Positions 24,128-38,073 of a stretch of 64,000 bases of DNA are shown here, one piece after another. The notes under the pieces were generated by a model. That model saw only the letters and a list, made by a program, of their open reading frames with translations, was not told the origin of the DNA and made no database searches. This stretch comes from Sympetrum striolatum. Its lineage: Eukaryota > Arthropoda > Insecta > Odonata > Libellulidae. The stretch's first letter is position 1. Every line of letters starts with the position of its first letter. Where the stretch lies: NCBI GenBank assembly GCA_947579665.1, contig OX388349.1, positions 71,118,841 through 71,182,840 of the forward strand, written 5' to 3'. Position numbers and translations under genes: made by a program.

Positions 24128-27100
24128 AAAATGTCGTAAAATGACAGCGAAGATAATAAACATGATTTTAAGTAGTAATTTAATAGATATCACCTACTCT
24201 TACAAACTTAGACCATATTTTTTACTTTTCTTAGTCTGTTTGTTTAAATCTTACAGAATTCTTCCCACCATTTTTATTTATTTCTACAATAAGCAGTAAT
24301 TTATTCGGGTAAAATCATGCTGTATTTAAAGAGCACACTCGAATTAGCAGCTCCTTTTGATGAAATTACATATCAGTTTATTTCCGTATAGTTCCATTTA
24401 TTTAGGCTCTAAACTATTTTATAATGTAAAACACGTTTTTGCTCAGAATCGAAATCCAATCACCTTCAAAATTTTGCTGGAAAAGTATCGGAGGGAGAAA
24501 GTTGTAATGTACCAAAAGGTATAGTAAAAGCAATAATGAAGCTAAACGGTAAAGCAACGGTAGCCACATATCGATTTTAATAAAATTTTCTTAACACAGT
24601 TTTCTGTCTTGTAGACAACTTTAAGTCATGTCATTGACATGATTGCATGCAATCACTTTAAAGGTTTAGGCTATCTTCAGAGAAGCATAAGCAGTTACCT
24701 AAAATCTGTAATCCAGCAAAACTATAATCGCATGATGGTAAAATTTAATTTTGAGATTCAGTTCTATGCATCTACTTCATAACGATTTTCTTTGGAATTT
24801 ATTGTTGTTACAGAAATTAAATTAGCGATGTTTCTGTGTTTAATCTCAAATATTAGAATGAGTTACATTAAATTATGCACCTTGAAAGCATAATTATCGA
24901 TTCTAGGTCACATTGAGGGCGAGTTTGTTGGATAGCAAGAGCGTGTGATCATAAGAAAACCAATTTCAAATCCGAATCGAGTCCCGAAGCTATAAAAATA
25001 AACGAGAATAATAAGTTGAAGCTCAGTACATCAACTTTTCCTAGGAATATGGCGGAAGCTAAACAAAGCTTTGGTATTAAAATAGCTTACAGACAGAACT
25101 ATCCTTCATAGAGAAAAGAAACAAACGTGACCGTAAACGCAACCTACTACCCACCAATATCCCTCCTTCGAACGTGGACTGACTAGTTCCTTCTATCAAA
25201 TTTTATCGCCCTCCCACAGGACACATAAATACTTGGATATAAAAAGAACGCAGCTAGAAATGCCTTAACCCCCTCCAATGGAAAAGGGAGGAAATACGTA
25301 GATAATAGAGACATAAAAGTAAAGAGACGGGAGTAAATTGAGAGCGAAATAGTAGGACGTGCGTGGAAAAGGAACGAGCAGCGAAGGTTCATTAGTGCTT
25401 TCACTCCCAACGCGCCGGACGCCGCAGCATCCTTCCACTGGAGCATCATCGGCCAGGCAGCTTAGAGACCACTCGATCACACCGAGACGGAATTATTTCC
25501 CCGCTTTTTCATCTCCCCTTTCCTAAAACCAATTATTTGGCTCATCTGTTCGAGAATCCCCGACAAGTATCGACTACGCACCGAAAAAAAGCCCGGCGTA
25601 ATAAAACCAGAAGTATATCCGAGGAAAGAGAATGACACTCGCACGGATCAGAAGGAAAAATTTAGCAATACCCGTCGTGAGCTTCCCAACGAAGATATTT
25701 GGATCAAATGAGAGAGTGAAAGTATTAAAATTGAAGATGCAAAGTATACTTAGAAATAAGGAAATATAATAATAAGAATAAGGAGGAAACAAAATGTTGT
25801 ATTATAAATAAAATGTGCACTTATTTCTCTACAGTTATCGAAAAGTTGAGATAAAGAATCTAGAAGGAGAGAAATGTAATTTTGAGATACTGAATAACGA
25901 ATTGTTATATTTAAAATAATATAATAATATTAATAAATAGTTTTAACGATGCCTGCATCTAAAATTCTACGCCTAGCTGGAATTTGAATGTAATAAAGAC
26001 CTATGAACGATTGTTTTGGAAAAATAAAATTCAATGGGCAGTTTACGAACCAAGAAGCTTCATTGAATTTCATTCAATAATATTTATGAAAAATACAAAA
26101 ATAAATTGCAGATGGAAAGCTATGAATTGAAATGCATTTAAAAAAAAACATAGCCATACAAAGCATAAAAATCCACTTCATAGAAAAGAATAAACATAAA
26201 AGTTTTTAAAAATCGATGTCGATTGAAATCAATTGATAATTGATAAACATAAAATTTAGGATTCAGAAATTTTGAAAAGATTTATATCTGCATTAGATGA
26301 AATTGACAGAAGATATAAAACGATCACTTTGGATAATTGGAAAGTTAAAGATAATTCAAGATGTAATATAGGAGGTACTTTTTAATCTTGAAAACTAACA
26401 ATTTCAACTATTTATATACTTGCGAATTCCTTGGAGAGCTGTAAATCCTTCACAATACATTCCATTAAAGTTGTAAAATATGCATAAAAACTTAATTATT
26501 TGAAATATCATAGTATTATTCTAGTAATTACTTCACTAACTAAATATACTAACACTATTATTTACTCGTCAGGCTTAGATCCATTAAAATTGAACATTTT
26601 TATATTAAAAGACATTGTTTATATCAAAGTCCAATACTTATAACCAGCCTAATAAATACCACCTCAAAAGCAATAAATACAACTTTAACGGATTTAATCA
26701 ACCCTAGAGAAAATAAATACGCAAGCTCAGTAGAAAGGTATTTCACATCATAAAAACGAATTGAATTTTGAATTAACAGAAATTCCTTAACATTTTGGTA
26801 ATGTATAAAATGAGTGCTACGCAAAATTCACTAATGCAAAAGCCTTTCTTTTTATGGGATGCAGTTGAGATGGATGCAGAAAAGAGAATCAGGAATAAAG
26901 GAGGCGAAGTAGAAGCGGATGAGAGATCGATGGCGGGGAATTGAATGTGATTGAATTGGAAACGTTCGTGAAAAACTTAACAAATGGATTCGAAACTGAG
27001 CCTTGTATACCACCGACATCCTCCCTCCGCTAATTATCGCGTTCTGCAAATGTTAACGAAGTCGTGCCATGTGAAGTGGGTGCAAAAAAGGATTCCCATG

Positions 27101-28370
27101 GAATAACGGTCCCGACATGCTTTCACAAGATAAAAACACTTTCAACGAGGGTTCGATGAGGTTATATCACTTTTATATTTCACTAGTGAAGTACGCAGAC
27201 GGGGAAAGTGCATGAAGCGCTATAGACGAGAAGGGATGAAGAGTATAAATTTACAAGTTTTTATTTTCAGAGGCAAATATTCATTCCATCAAATATTTGG
27301 TGGATCGATCTTAAGGAATTAAATATGGGGAATACCAAATAAATCGCACAGATGCGAACCGATACAAAAAACCTCTTAAAACAATGGAATTGTGATAAAA
27401 TGACCATTTCACCTTCAATAATGAAGTTTCACATTTTTTACAAGACTCTAGTAAAAGTTTACTCGAAATTCAACATTCCTCTTCCATATAGAATACCATT
27501 TCTCATTTGAAGATTCCAATGAAATTTGTTTTCCGTGCAAAAAATCTGGTCAAAAATGGCTTTTGCTCAACTTTGAAAGTTTCTTATAAAAAAATTTATA
27601 AAAAAAATATATAAATACATCTACTACATTTTATAATGGAGCAGAACCAAGTTTTATGACCACAGAAGTAAAAGTTGTGTATACTAATTTCTAGGATTTA
27701 CTCCAAACTTTCCTTCCTCAATATAGAAAACAATTTCAAAATCATGTAGCACTGAAACTAACTGAGGCATCTACAAAATCTACTCCTGCTGATACCTAGG
27801 TTTTCCTATACACAACAGTACCATAACAAAACAATTACTCAGAATGGATGATAGATAATTCGTTCAATAAAGAAATCAATTTCAACTTCAAATTAAAGAA
27901 GAATACTCAATAGATGATTTTAAATAGCACACTTATTGAAACCGTTAGAATTATGTATTCATACTAGCCACAGCAATGAATCCCTTATCCTTCGGAATGA
28001 AGGCCATCCTTCAAAAATAAGTTAGAGATATTTTTCTTATCGATCCGTAACGGATACTCTATATCACCGGGATTTCATCGAAGAGATTCTATTCTTGAAA
28101 TAAAGTATAGGTTTTGGATTAGTACCCATTTCCTCCGTAGTGCAAATTTAATTCCGCCATCATTTCACTTCCTGGATTTCCTCCAAAATCCCACAATACC
28201 TGACCTCTTCGACATGTAAAACGGGTGAACGACTTTTTCCCCATTGTGAGCGCTGCATTCTGTCCCACACAAAAACATCTCGCTGGCGGATAAAATGAAT
28301 TTACTTCATATGCTAATAACGAACGGTATGAATATCGAGATAAAATAACTGCAGTATCGGGCCGAGAATT
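24128..28370. other. Non-coding stretch
   Basis: AT-rich except for a purine-rich, GC-raised patch at about 25140-25500 and a small one at 26860-27040. No gene is recognised in either. The minus frames there (71-88 codons) overlap each other and match nothing known. Confidence 0.45.
24626..24654. repeat. Two adjoining palindromes
   Basis: TCATGTCATTGACATGA (24626-24642, one central unpaired base) overlaps by two bases GATTGCATGCAATC (24641-24654), a perfect 14-bp palindrome. The ATTGCATGCAAT core resembles back-to-back half-sites for homodimeric DNA-binding proteins, but no gene is adjacent to support a regulatory role. Confidence 0.6.
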
Positions 28371-28380
28371 TTAAAACTTT

Positions 28381-28740
28381 TCCGACGGCGAACCCGATCC
28401 GCGGGGAGAATAAAAACGAAATTCATCCAACTAGGCGAAATAAAAAATACGTAACGACACGCGGAAATGCATGAAAGGCCCTCCGATACCCGGCATTATT
28501 TCCCAAAGAGATTTTGCGGCGTACCCGCTTCTTTACACCAGCGCCAACAAAGCACTTGTGAGCGCTTTTCACCTCCGCGAATATTTCCAGGAAGTTCGCA
28601 GCAGCCGCCATTTCATTCTCCCAGGGGACAGAGCGACATAGGCCCCATGTCACTCACTACTCACGGTAATGGACATTCATGACACCCATACACCCAAGGG
28701 TACATGCGAGTGCTCCAAGTAAAGGATGGAGAGAGAGGTG
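28381..28740 (-). other. CpG-dense island with a possible minus-strand start codon
   Basis: I count 23 CpGs in 28381-28620. On the minus strand an ATG at 28611 has a purine at -3 and G at +4 (GAAATGGCGG) and opens a 62-codon frame to 28423 that begins M-A-A-A-A-N-F-L-E-I and is basic in its middle (K-K-R-V-R-R-K). CpG density plus ATGGCGGC is a common look for a first exon. However, the frame ends at a stop, no strong donor was found within it, and I do not recognise the protein. From about 28700 the plus strand becomes purine-rich. Confidence 0.2.
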
Positions 28741-30553
28741 GACTGATGGAAAAGGAGGGAATGGAGAGAAAATTATTCCTATGCTATATTAGAGTAGGTT
28801 TCTTTTCTATTATTTAAACATCTAAATGTATAGGTGAAGATTTCATTATTTACCGCGTTACTTACTAACATTACCGAATAAAATGCAATAAAAAGTACGG
28901 GATACTAATAAAATTAATAGAATGATATGATTTCAAAGCCATCATTTATATTATTCAATATTCAGAAATTTATTTTCAATATAAATTTATAATTTAATAG
29001 TTTTTGGTGAAAATTGTTTTTTTCTTGAAAGTAAAAGTACGAAAATCCTAATAAATTGAACAAAATAAATTGACAGCATTTATATAAATATATAAAAGCT
29101 TATACTGGATAAAGATAATTCTTTAATTATACTGCTGGTCATTCAATTGTTTAGAAAGAATAACTACAATCAAAAACTCGTAAGGTATCATACTGTCCGA
29201 AGCAAATACAAAGAAATTACTCAAAATTCGAAATATGAAGCCAATGTAACACATGGATGAAGTAGCTCCACTGAAAGAGGGAGACATGGGTTCATTAACC
29301 AGTCATGTCGATATTTTTCACTTCTGTTTATACTCAAGTCAAATTATGATACATTTACAACTAACGAGCATTTATAGAAAACAAGAAACATTTGGTTAAA
29401 CTTAGAGAAAGCCTCAGTGTAAATATTTCTACCATTACGGCTCAATTCTTTCGCTGTCATTGTTGTATCTCATTAGGATAACTATTTTGATTTTAACAAG
29501 GGAGGACAAGTACTTATTATTGTTGATTTTTACGAGAACCCTTAATTTTTCACGAAAAGTTTTATCACATTTAATGATTTATTTAAAGATTTCTTGATCT
29601 TTCTAAAACTGATAAAACACGACAAAGAATTTATTGAAGAAAGACAGGGAAAGCAGAATCAGGCACTGAAAGGATAGAAGTTCGCAGGAATGAAGAAGGA
29701 ATATGATAATGATGACTAAATGGAACGATTGTAATAGCTAGAGAGAAGATAAGAACGAGAAGGGAAGTGGATTAGAAGTTACAGAGGGAAAAAGGTAAAG
29801 GAATAACGCATGAACTTGCGTTTTCAGGTAAGATTCCGCAAGGGTAACGTCTCTTGGACCGTATAATGTGCCAGAAAGTGGAGAAACGTCTTGCGACTTC
29901 CATCAACTTTCACTTCTCTCAAAGAAATTATTCACGCACAGATATGCAACTCTCCAGATGCTGTCATCCTCTCACGACGCAGTGGCAAGATATTGCGAAA
30001 AGAATTTGTCAGAGATGCTTTCTTTTTAATTAACGCGGAGAGGAAAGAGAGAGCATTTATCATTCATTCTCTTAGCTATTGCTGCAATATTTTTACATTG
30101 TAGTAGTATGATTTCTTTGTTACTGTTGCTGAAGATGAGGAAATATAGAATAGATACAACACAGATAGCAAATAAAGGCGAGAATTTTCAACGGGAGTGA
30201 ATGTAAGCAAACTATACTATTATAAAATAACGTTTCAAAATACTAAAATGGCAAAAAGTGAGGAGAAACGTTAAAATAAATTATAAAAGATGATGGTGCT
30301 CAAGCATTGTTTCGAAATAGTGGTAATAAAAAACTGTTCCAATAAAATTTCACGAAAAATCGAAATGACTACCTTAGCCAAAAACCTTTCGATATTAACG
30401 CATGCAATTCACTCAAACAGAAGTACATCGTATTCGTATCAACTAATCCAATCTGTATTGTTGGTAAAACAATTTTGTTGTGTATCCAGTGCCTTTTTTT
30501 AATTTCTAAAATGCAAGACCTGCTTTTTATTATTACATTACTTTTATAGTATT
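28741..30553. other. AT-rich non-coding stretch
   Basis: No gene is recognised. One copy of a weak dispersed repeat lies at 29826-29861, and a purine-rich run lies at 29630-29810. Confidence 0.45.
29826..29861 (+). repeat. Copy 1 of a short dispersed similarity
   Basis: This segment (AGGTAAGATTCCGCA... TAACGT...TTGGACCG) aligns with 38039-38073 over about 36 bases with roughly 30 matches and a few small gaps, in the same orientation. It may be the remnant of an old repeat; coincidence cannot be excluded. Confidence 0.3.
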
Positions 30554-30718
30554 AAGTAAAATAAAATCACTAAGTAAAATTCTACTTCAGAACATTTATT
30601 AAAACGATCGAACGAAAATAGTTCATCATCGGCCTGATGATGAACAAACTTTGTTCGAAACCGGTTGTGTTAATAAATGCTCTGAAGCGGAATTTTACTT
30701 AGTGATTTTATTTTACTT
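30554..30718. mobile_element. 165-bp foldback (long inverted repeat), MITE-like
   Basis: The outer arms 30554-30582 and 30690-30718 are perfect 29-base inverse complements (starting AAGTAAAATAAAATCACTAA). Inward of them, ACTTCAGAACATTTATTAA and its partner match 19 of 22. The centre closes with a perfect 10-bp stem (GTTCATCATC / GATGATGAAC) and a 5-base GGCCT loop. The whole element is thus one near-palindrome. The right half holds TTCGAAACCGGTTGTGTTAATAAA, which resembles motifs I associate with arthropod foldback families. No coding capacity and no clear target-site duplication were seen. It would fold into a long hairpin when single-stranded or transcribed. Confidence 0.8.
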
Positions 30719-33700
30719 GTTATGCAGTTCCACATCTTCTATAGATTATATTATACTATTCTTTCTCTACTCATGAAAAAAGGAATACATGATCATCGGA
30801 ATGTCATATCAGGGCTACCTTCAATTATTACCAAAGTTGATGATTAAATCATTTGTTTCTAATCATTACTAACCACTACCAAACATTTCTGAATGCGAAA
30901 AAAACGACCAAATCGCGGCTGAAAACAAAAGATTTCGTTTGCCTAACTTCCATTTACGTGTGTTACTCCAATCGCTCGGGTAACTTCCACGCTCAAACTT
31001 CCACGATCACGAGTATTTTAATTGAAAATCCAAATTTGTATCCATGGTACCAACAATCGAGCATTCGGCCATCGATGTCTACTCTTCTCATTTTAATTAC
31101 ACCAACAGCAAAGGGACAACACTTAAATCTCAATTTACGTCGCCTCCACTAATTTTTTTCAATCTTCCAACAAAAACATTTTTTACAAATATAAATGTTT
31201 AATTCATTAAGCCCTGAAATGACGCAACTATAACAATCATGATATGGATTTCTTCTGGCCATGTCACAAAATGGAAGTTTTAACCCAAAAAAGAAAGATC
31301 CGAATATTAAAGCATCAACGGGATGAAGGATGGTTTGCTCAAAATTTCAACTTGTAACACAAAACAGCGAAGAGAAAGACAGCTGATATAATCCTCAGTG
31401 GGAAAACTGAAAGTTAGCCAAATGGAGAATGCATATTCCGCAAATACATTCCGCATAGCTCAAGAGGAAAGCTTTGTAGCGTGGCATGTGCCAAAGGGAC
31501 TTTTTTCAGGAAGAGAAGATAATCTGTGGCTCAAAAGCGATCACAAAGGTACAAAAGGGAATAGGGACACGCATGTTAGGAAATGGGAAAAATAGAGGGG
31601 AAAGGGAAAAAACAGATGAATAAAGAAAAGCGATGGAAGAGATAAGCGAAAACTCATTACGATGCAAAGCAGAGAGCGGAAAAGGGAAATAGAAAGCAAC
31701 GAAATAAAGAAGAGAGAAATAATAAAAAGCAACTCAAATGTAAATGAGAAATCTAGGTCACAGTTCTACCCGGAGACAAACCATTTCTATAATATTGCCC
31801 AGCATATCTTTGGGACAGTATAAAATATTGCGGTTAATTTAAAAGAGTGGATGTAATTTAATAAAATTTAAGAAGTGGGGATATTTTTTCGCGTTTGACG
31901 TATTGGCGATGCAAATTACGACAGAGAGGCCATATCGAGCAAAAGAAAGAGGATACTAACGAACAAAGCTTTTCATTTAAGGTATTATTGATTGATTGAT
32001 CAATATCCAGAGGATGGAAAAAACCTGAAATGAACCGCAATTTATCATCATATTGAATACAACTATACGCCAAACTTTATGCAAAAAACTTCAATTGATC
32101 TAAATTTATTTAATTTACAGTTATGAAAATCCCGCTTCTTTTCCAATACTCAAGGTAGTAAGCTCTTTTTTTCTAATTTTAATTACAAAAAGTGAGTTGA
32201 GAAATTTACAGCAGTTAGACAAAGCTGAAATGGAACGCAATTAAGTTACATATTTAATGCAGCTATAAGTGATACGCAAAATTAACTCGTAAGTAATAAG
32301 GTAAAAAAATCCGTGTCATTTCAATACTGAAAGCAATAAGATCCAGTAATTTACAGAGCAGTTCAAAGAAAGACAAAATTGGAAAAAAGAAAAAAATTAC
32401 AAGTAACAATTCTCATATACGAGCAAGAAAGATATATTTAATTTATGAGGATGATTCTAACTAAATCATGAAAAAAACTCACGGGTTCGAATAGAGTGAT
32501 ATAAACATCAACGGAGAATTAAGGCTACAAGGATAATGGGGAAGACGATGAGAAAGCACAAGGAAGATGGAAGATGTGGTGAAAAGAGTTGAGAGACGAT
32601 TAAAGCTTCTCTGTTCGTTAATGACGATCGACTACATCCGAGCAAAAAGCCGAAAGATGGAGGAATAAGAGGGAGAGGGCGGAAGATGGGCGGGTCATAA
32701 AAATTCTGAGATAAGGGTCGGATGAGAGAGGGATCTTCTTGAGGGATTTGAATTAGCGGTGCAAAAGAACGAGGAAATATTAGTCAGAGGAATCGAGACA
32801 GAAGAGCAATAGAGAGAATAAGCCGAAATTGACACAAATATATCGCCCCCATTGGGCTGTTTTCTATACAATAACCAACCTTTGATTCAAAAACAAAATT
32901 AGTTAAAATGGGTTTTTACCTCCTATGAAATATTTCGTGATTTTTTCCATTAACTCAATAATCTTCCTTTTTTCACTTAAACGTTCCACTGCCAAGAAAA
33001 TTTAAAAAAATATATATTCATCATGGAAATAGTAGTGTAATAAACATCCTAGTGTTGCACTTCTCAATCATAGTATTCTGGCTCAATGAAAAGAGTAGAG
33101 GAGGAGAGGATAGTAAGGAAAAGGTACCTCAAGCCTCAGATTGCCTGGAAAGCCTCACCCCTTCTAGAAGACTTCTTGTAGTTAGAAGTTGATGTGGGAT
33201 AACCGTACAGAGAATAAAACTATTTCCTAACGGGTATTTATTTTAATGGACATTAGATTTATATCTTATTTGATTGATTAGACAGAAAAATAATAACACA
33301 ACACTTTTTGATAGCATAGTACTTACATGGCAGACCACAGAAAATCCTTGTGTGAGATGGGTGAAAGAAATAACTCACTAAAAACTGAGAGGGCATGCGA
33401 GGTACCACAGATGACTTACCTGCAATAAAGAAAAACATACATGTAGATTAAAAACTTACATTGTATTGAAATCTAAAAGCACTGCAAAAGTTCTCCAGTA
33501 GAATATATACTTTCAAAAGAGTTAAAAATAAACTTCTGATGATTTCCTACTTTAAAAATAAATCATACATTAAAATCATGTTCAAAGCATAACGATGAAG
33601 AAAGTTATACATATAAGTTATCATAGCTAAGAGCATTCGTAAAGGATAAAAGTTTATTAATGTTCATAATTAAAAAAAATTCCTTTAATTCATTATGAGA

Positions 33701-36700
33701 AACTACTACACAGGTGCACGCCATCAGCTGGAGTAACGCAATGACATTTAAAATAAATTATATTGCGTCTAAAATGATTCCAAATACTCGCGCTTTAAAA
33801 TACCTGATTCAATTACGGACGGAAATATCTAGCAAATCGAAAACACGTTGACCGGTGCACAATACGAGAGCATTTCGATATTCAGAGGAAAGTGGAGCGC
33901 ATCAACATAGCTCCCTGAAATTACACGGAATAAAAGTATGCCCATCGGACACATGACATAATGAGGAAAAATCCTCAAAATTAGACAGCGGTAGATTCGG
34001 ATTCAAATCGGCGACAAACACCATTCCGATCATGACAGTTCACGAGGAAATAAATTCAAAACTTCATGGCAGATGCAGAATATAATAGGCACTGCTTACA
34101 GCTTGAAAATCGATTGCACAGAATGAGTACATAAGTGCATGACAGGATGCAAGCTGTTCCACGAATACACAAAATAGTTTTAATTTCGTTAGCGTTTTTT
34201 CCCTCCTTAATGAAGATGGATGACTTCAGTTCCAAACTCTTAAATGAATCAAGATACTGAGAACCAAAGCTATCATAGAGAAATCTAAGCACGTCGGTAT
34301 ATTTCAAAATCTTAAGGGAATGCATTTACATTCAATTGTATACATTCTTCTTCTATTTCAGTTGTTTTCTCATTGCTGGAAAAATAACCAATTTCTCTTC
34401 AGTAACACATAAAATTTACCTGATCGTAATAATAAACACAATTATCTAAAAACTTCATCGCTAAGAAATTCTTAAATATTTGTAACTACCGTTACTTAGT
34501 GAATCAAATTAATTTTTCGTTTTTCTTCTACTATTTGAGAGCTAAAGGTAAAAAGAGATAACATTTTCTCCGTTCTACAATACCTACGCAAGAAAGGGCA
34601 AAGAAGAATGGATCGCTTTGACACAAAATTAATGAAAGTATCACTGAAAGAGTAAAACGGCGCCAGATATCGAGTAAGCTGCCGCATCGAGATTTATCGG
34701 GAGGTAAAAATAGAAATATAAAAGATATCGGTTGGGAAGAAGGAATCACATAACGTATTAAACAAGTTTTCCTCCTCTTTCCCAGGATACGTGCGGCTTG
34801 CACGGGAGTGAAATGGAATGAAGATTGACGCACAGATTACCGGGAGAGGTGCAGGAATTTTCTCAAGGAGCAACGTGATACGATAGATAAGAGAGTTTGG
34901 AAAGATGAACTGCGAAAGGGGTATCCGGCACGTGATGGGGCCCAAGATGAAAAAGAAAGGGGGAGGGGAGCGTAAGGTACCAAGAATCGGCCAAAGAAAC
35001 TGGTGGGACCATTGAGATAATAAAACTGAGGTAGAGTAGGCTATTTGTTCTACTGCTTGTTCAGCTTTCAGTTTAATAATAGTAGTACTACACATAGACT
35101 AATACCGTTATCTTGGGATACTTTAGTAATATCTTCTGCTGATAAAGTAAACACGCATTAAGAGTTGGTTTGATATTATACGTTTCCTAATGAAGTCCTA
35201 GGAATGAATTTTGAATTATAATTGTTTAACATCTAACGTGATGCTGTAAGAAAGAAAATTGTCCATAGTTGTTATTAAAATGGATTTTATAGTACACATG
35301 AAGACTTGAAGAATTTTTCTATCCATCTAAATAAGGTAATCTTTCCATCTCTAGTTCCCAGTTACAATATTTACTAGCGCAGAAAACAATATGTTATACC
35401 ACTATACATTCCATAGCAATCAAAATCAAATTTGTTAAAGCAACCCAGTTTTTGCTCTTTAAAACATTACTTTTCTTTTCACGTAATCAAGAATGTTCCG
35501 TTCTTCATGGTGTTTATACAATTATGAACAGTAGTATGTTACACTGGTAGTTTTTACAAAATCCTGATCGACGAGTTCCAATTATTACGGAACTGATTGT
35601 GTATATCGAGCACTCTATTATCTTTCTGATGATATTGTAATATCAATCTATAACTTAGGATAAAGAGAACGGTACCAGAACTAACATATTTCAGATTCCT
35701 CAATACAAAATAACAAGCATGCAGGGTCAATCGAAGGAACTTTATATATATGAATGTAGCTTCAAACAGCAGTAAGAGATTTGATTTGTAAAACATTTTC
35801 ATAAATTTTCCCTCACTCATAATTCAATTTTACATTATATTGCACTTATACGAAGTACATGTGCAGATTACAATTGGTTAAAATTTAAGTGCATAGGAAT
35901 CAGACAAATCTAAATGCTTACTTGATTTATACAATAATAAAACTTCAATTGCAAAATATTTCAGGGATCACGGGAAATAAAAATCGGTTCTAAACTGGTT
36001 ATGATGATGCTATTTCATTGAACTTTTATGACGAGCTAAGAAACCCACTGGGGAGACGTCAGATGTTACAGCCCCATACGAAGAACTACTCCATAGAGCC
36101 CTGAACATTTAATATAGGTAATAAAGCGTCCACCTATAAAAAACTTTTGGGGATATCGCTCTGGATAAAGAGGGGAAGTGGGCCTGAACAGCAAATGAAG
36201 GAACAAACACGAACTTCCGGTTTGCATCGAGTATTGGAAATCCAATGCCAAAATAGAGATGGTGCCAAAGAAAAAACAATGATCATGTTAAGACGGTTTA
36301 CAACCCTATGGGAAAGGGCATGGGCTAGACTGAGTGAACTTCCGAGTTAACACAAAGACAAAGAAGGAGAAATGATAAAGAATGGATGAGTGAAAAGGGA
36401 CAAAATGAAAGTAACATTTATCGAAAAGCTGAAGTTGACAGTGGGATCTATATACCTTTGGACTGAAAAGGGTTCTGATTGGTTGACGGGCAGACAGGAA
36501 GATATTCCCTTGCGAAACGTTCGTAAGTGCTAACGGAGCGAGAATGTGACGGGAGATTCACTATTTCTCGAAGAAGATGCTGCACAGGTGGAGACTCGCA
36601 AAAAGTAAATACAAAACAGCGAAATGTGTTCGAGTACTAGCGAGGGAGAGGGCGGATGAATAGATTTGCACTCCAGACGATCAATTTCTCGCGAGATTTG

Positions 36701-37384
36701 CTTCGTCGAAAAACGGAGAAAATGTCAAGACAGCCTTCGAGTCAGACCGTGACGTTTCTCTGAGAATAAACTTAAGAGATTTAGTCTCGATTGTCTGTAA
36801 CTACCTTGAAAAGGGAACTCAGCATAACAAGCGGAATACTTCTAATTCGTTTTTGACAGTATTTGCATTAATAAACTACCTCAAATATTGATTTTCTTTC
36901 CGTGGATATGATGCTAAATTTCAATTTTACTGATTCAAGGTTACACTACATACAACAACATTTACTTAAGCTGCTTCACCTTTAATATAACAAAACATTA
37001 TATTAATATAAAATGAAACACATAATTACCATAATTAAGGGATAAAAATTAATAAAAGAAGCAGTAAATTGTAACCCAAAGAGTCTGTTAATTATACGGC
37101 GAAAGGTTTATAAGAACATTTTCAGTAGAATAACAAAAGATTCCGAAAATAACGGAAAATCGCTTATCTTATGATTATAATTTATTTTTAATATAAAAAC
37201 TTGTCTCGTTAGAAACAATACTTTGAAATTATTCTTTTCAGTAACGCAAGTGACAATTCAGATGAAAAGTTTTCCTAAAATTTCATAAGGACAAATTTAA
37301 AGATCACTTTACGCTTTTTCTTTAGCCCTAATGATAATGGCCGGTATATTTTTACTTGAAAAAGTTATAGAACTGTTTCGATGC

Positions 37385-37399
37385 TATATATATATATAT
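37385..37399. repeat. (TA)n microsatellite
   Basis: A run of about 7 TA units in AT-rich DNA. Confidence 0.8.
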
Positions 37400-37796
37400 T
37401 TTTTAACAAATGGACAGCCTAATATTCACTAAGGGAACCAAATATTGAAGAAATTCGAGTTCAAACAGCCGAGGTTAAAATAATGATACCAAGAAATTAC
37501 GAAAAAGACGGTGTTCTTCTCCGGAGGGAACAAACAAGAAAACGAACAAAATTTCCTCAAACAAACAATTTAAGTTCCAGAGCGAATGAGATTAGTTTGC
37601 AGAACCAACGCTGGGAAATAAGAAGACACCTGCTTTCAGTCGCACATCTACTTCCTCCTTCGGTCCTATCATTTCATCAATTACCTTGATCACATAATGA
37701 ACTGATGGTAATATCGAGACGAGGCTCGAGAAGTCGAAAAGAAAAATTCGATTATCTTGCTGAATCAATCGAGAAACTGTAATCAACTCCCTAATC

Positions 37797-37813
37797 AGAG
37801 AGAGAGAGAGAGA
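37797..37813. repeat. (AG)n microsatellite
   Basis: About 8 AG units, lying within a longer plus-strand purine-rich stretch. Confidence 0.85.
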
Positions 37814-38038
37814 TGAAGGGAAAGAGAATTAATTTGAGACACTCCCTAAGGTGATGCGGCACTTCTTCCGCCACGAGGAATAGATCGAAGATGAGAATCT
37901 GGAATGTGACGACTAATTATGGAAAAGCTGTGGAAATTTTGAGATTCTGCAGGACCACCTCTCGCAGCTATCGTGAGCAACAGAACTCCTCAGCCGTGAA
38001 GTCAAATAAAGAACATTCTGGAAGCCGTTGTTTGCACT

Positions 38039-38073
38039 AGGAAAGAGTTCCGCAGAGTAACGTTATTGGACCG
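38039..38073 (+). repeat. Copy 2 of a short dispersed similarity
   Basis: Partner of 29826-29861: AGGAAAGAGTTCCGCA, then TAACGT and TTGGACCG in the same order and orientation with small gaps. Weak evidence. Confidence 0.3.

Noticed and set aside
32480..32505. GGGTTCGAATAG, like a tRNA B box
   Set aside because: No A box or foldable arms at the proper distance on either strand.
35025..35075. TGAGGTAGAGTAGG, resembling let-7
   Set aside because: An inserted base breaks the match after the seed, and the surrounding fold is weak and irregular.
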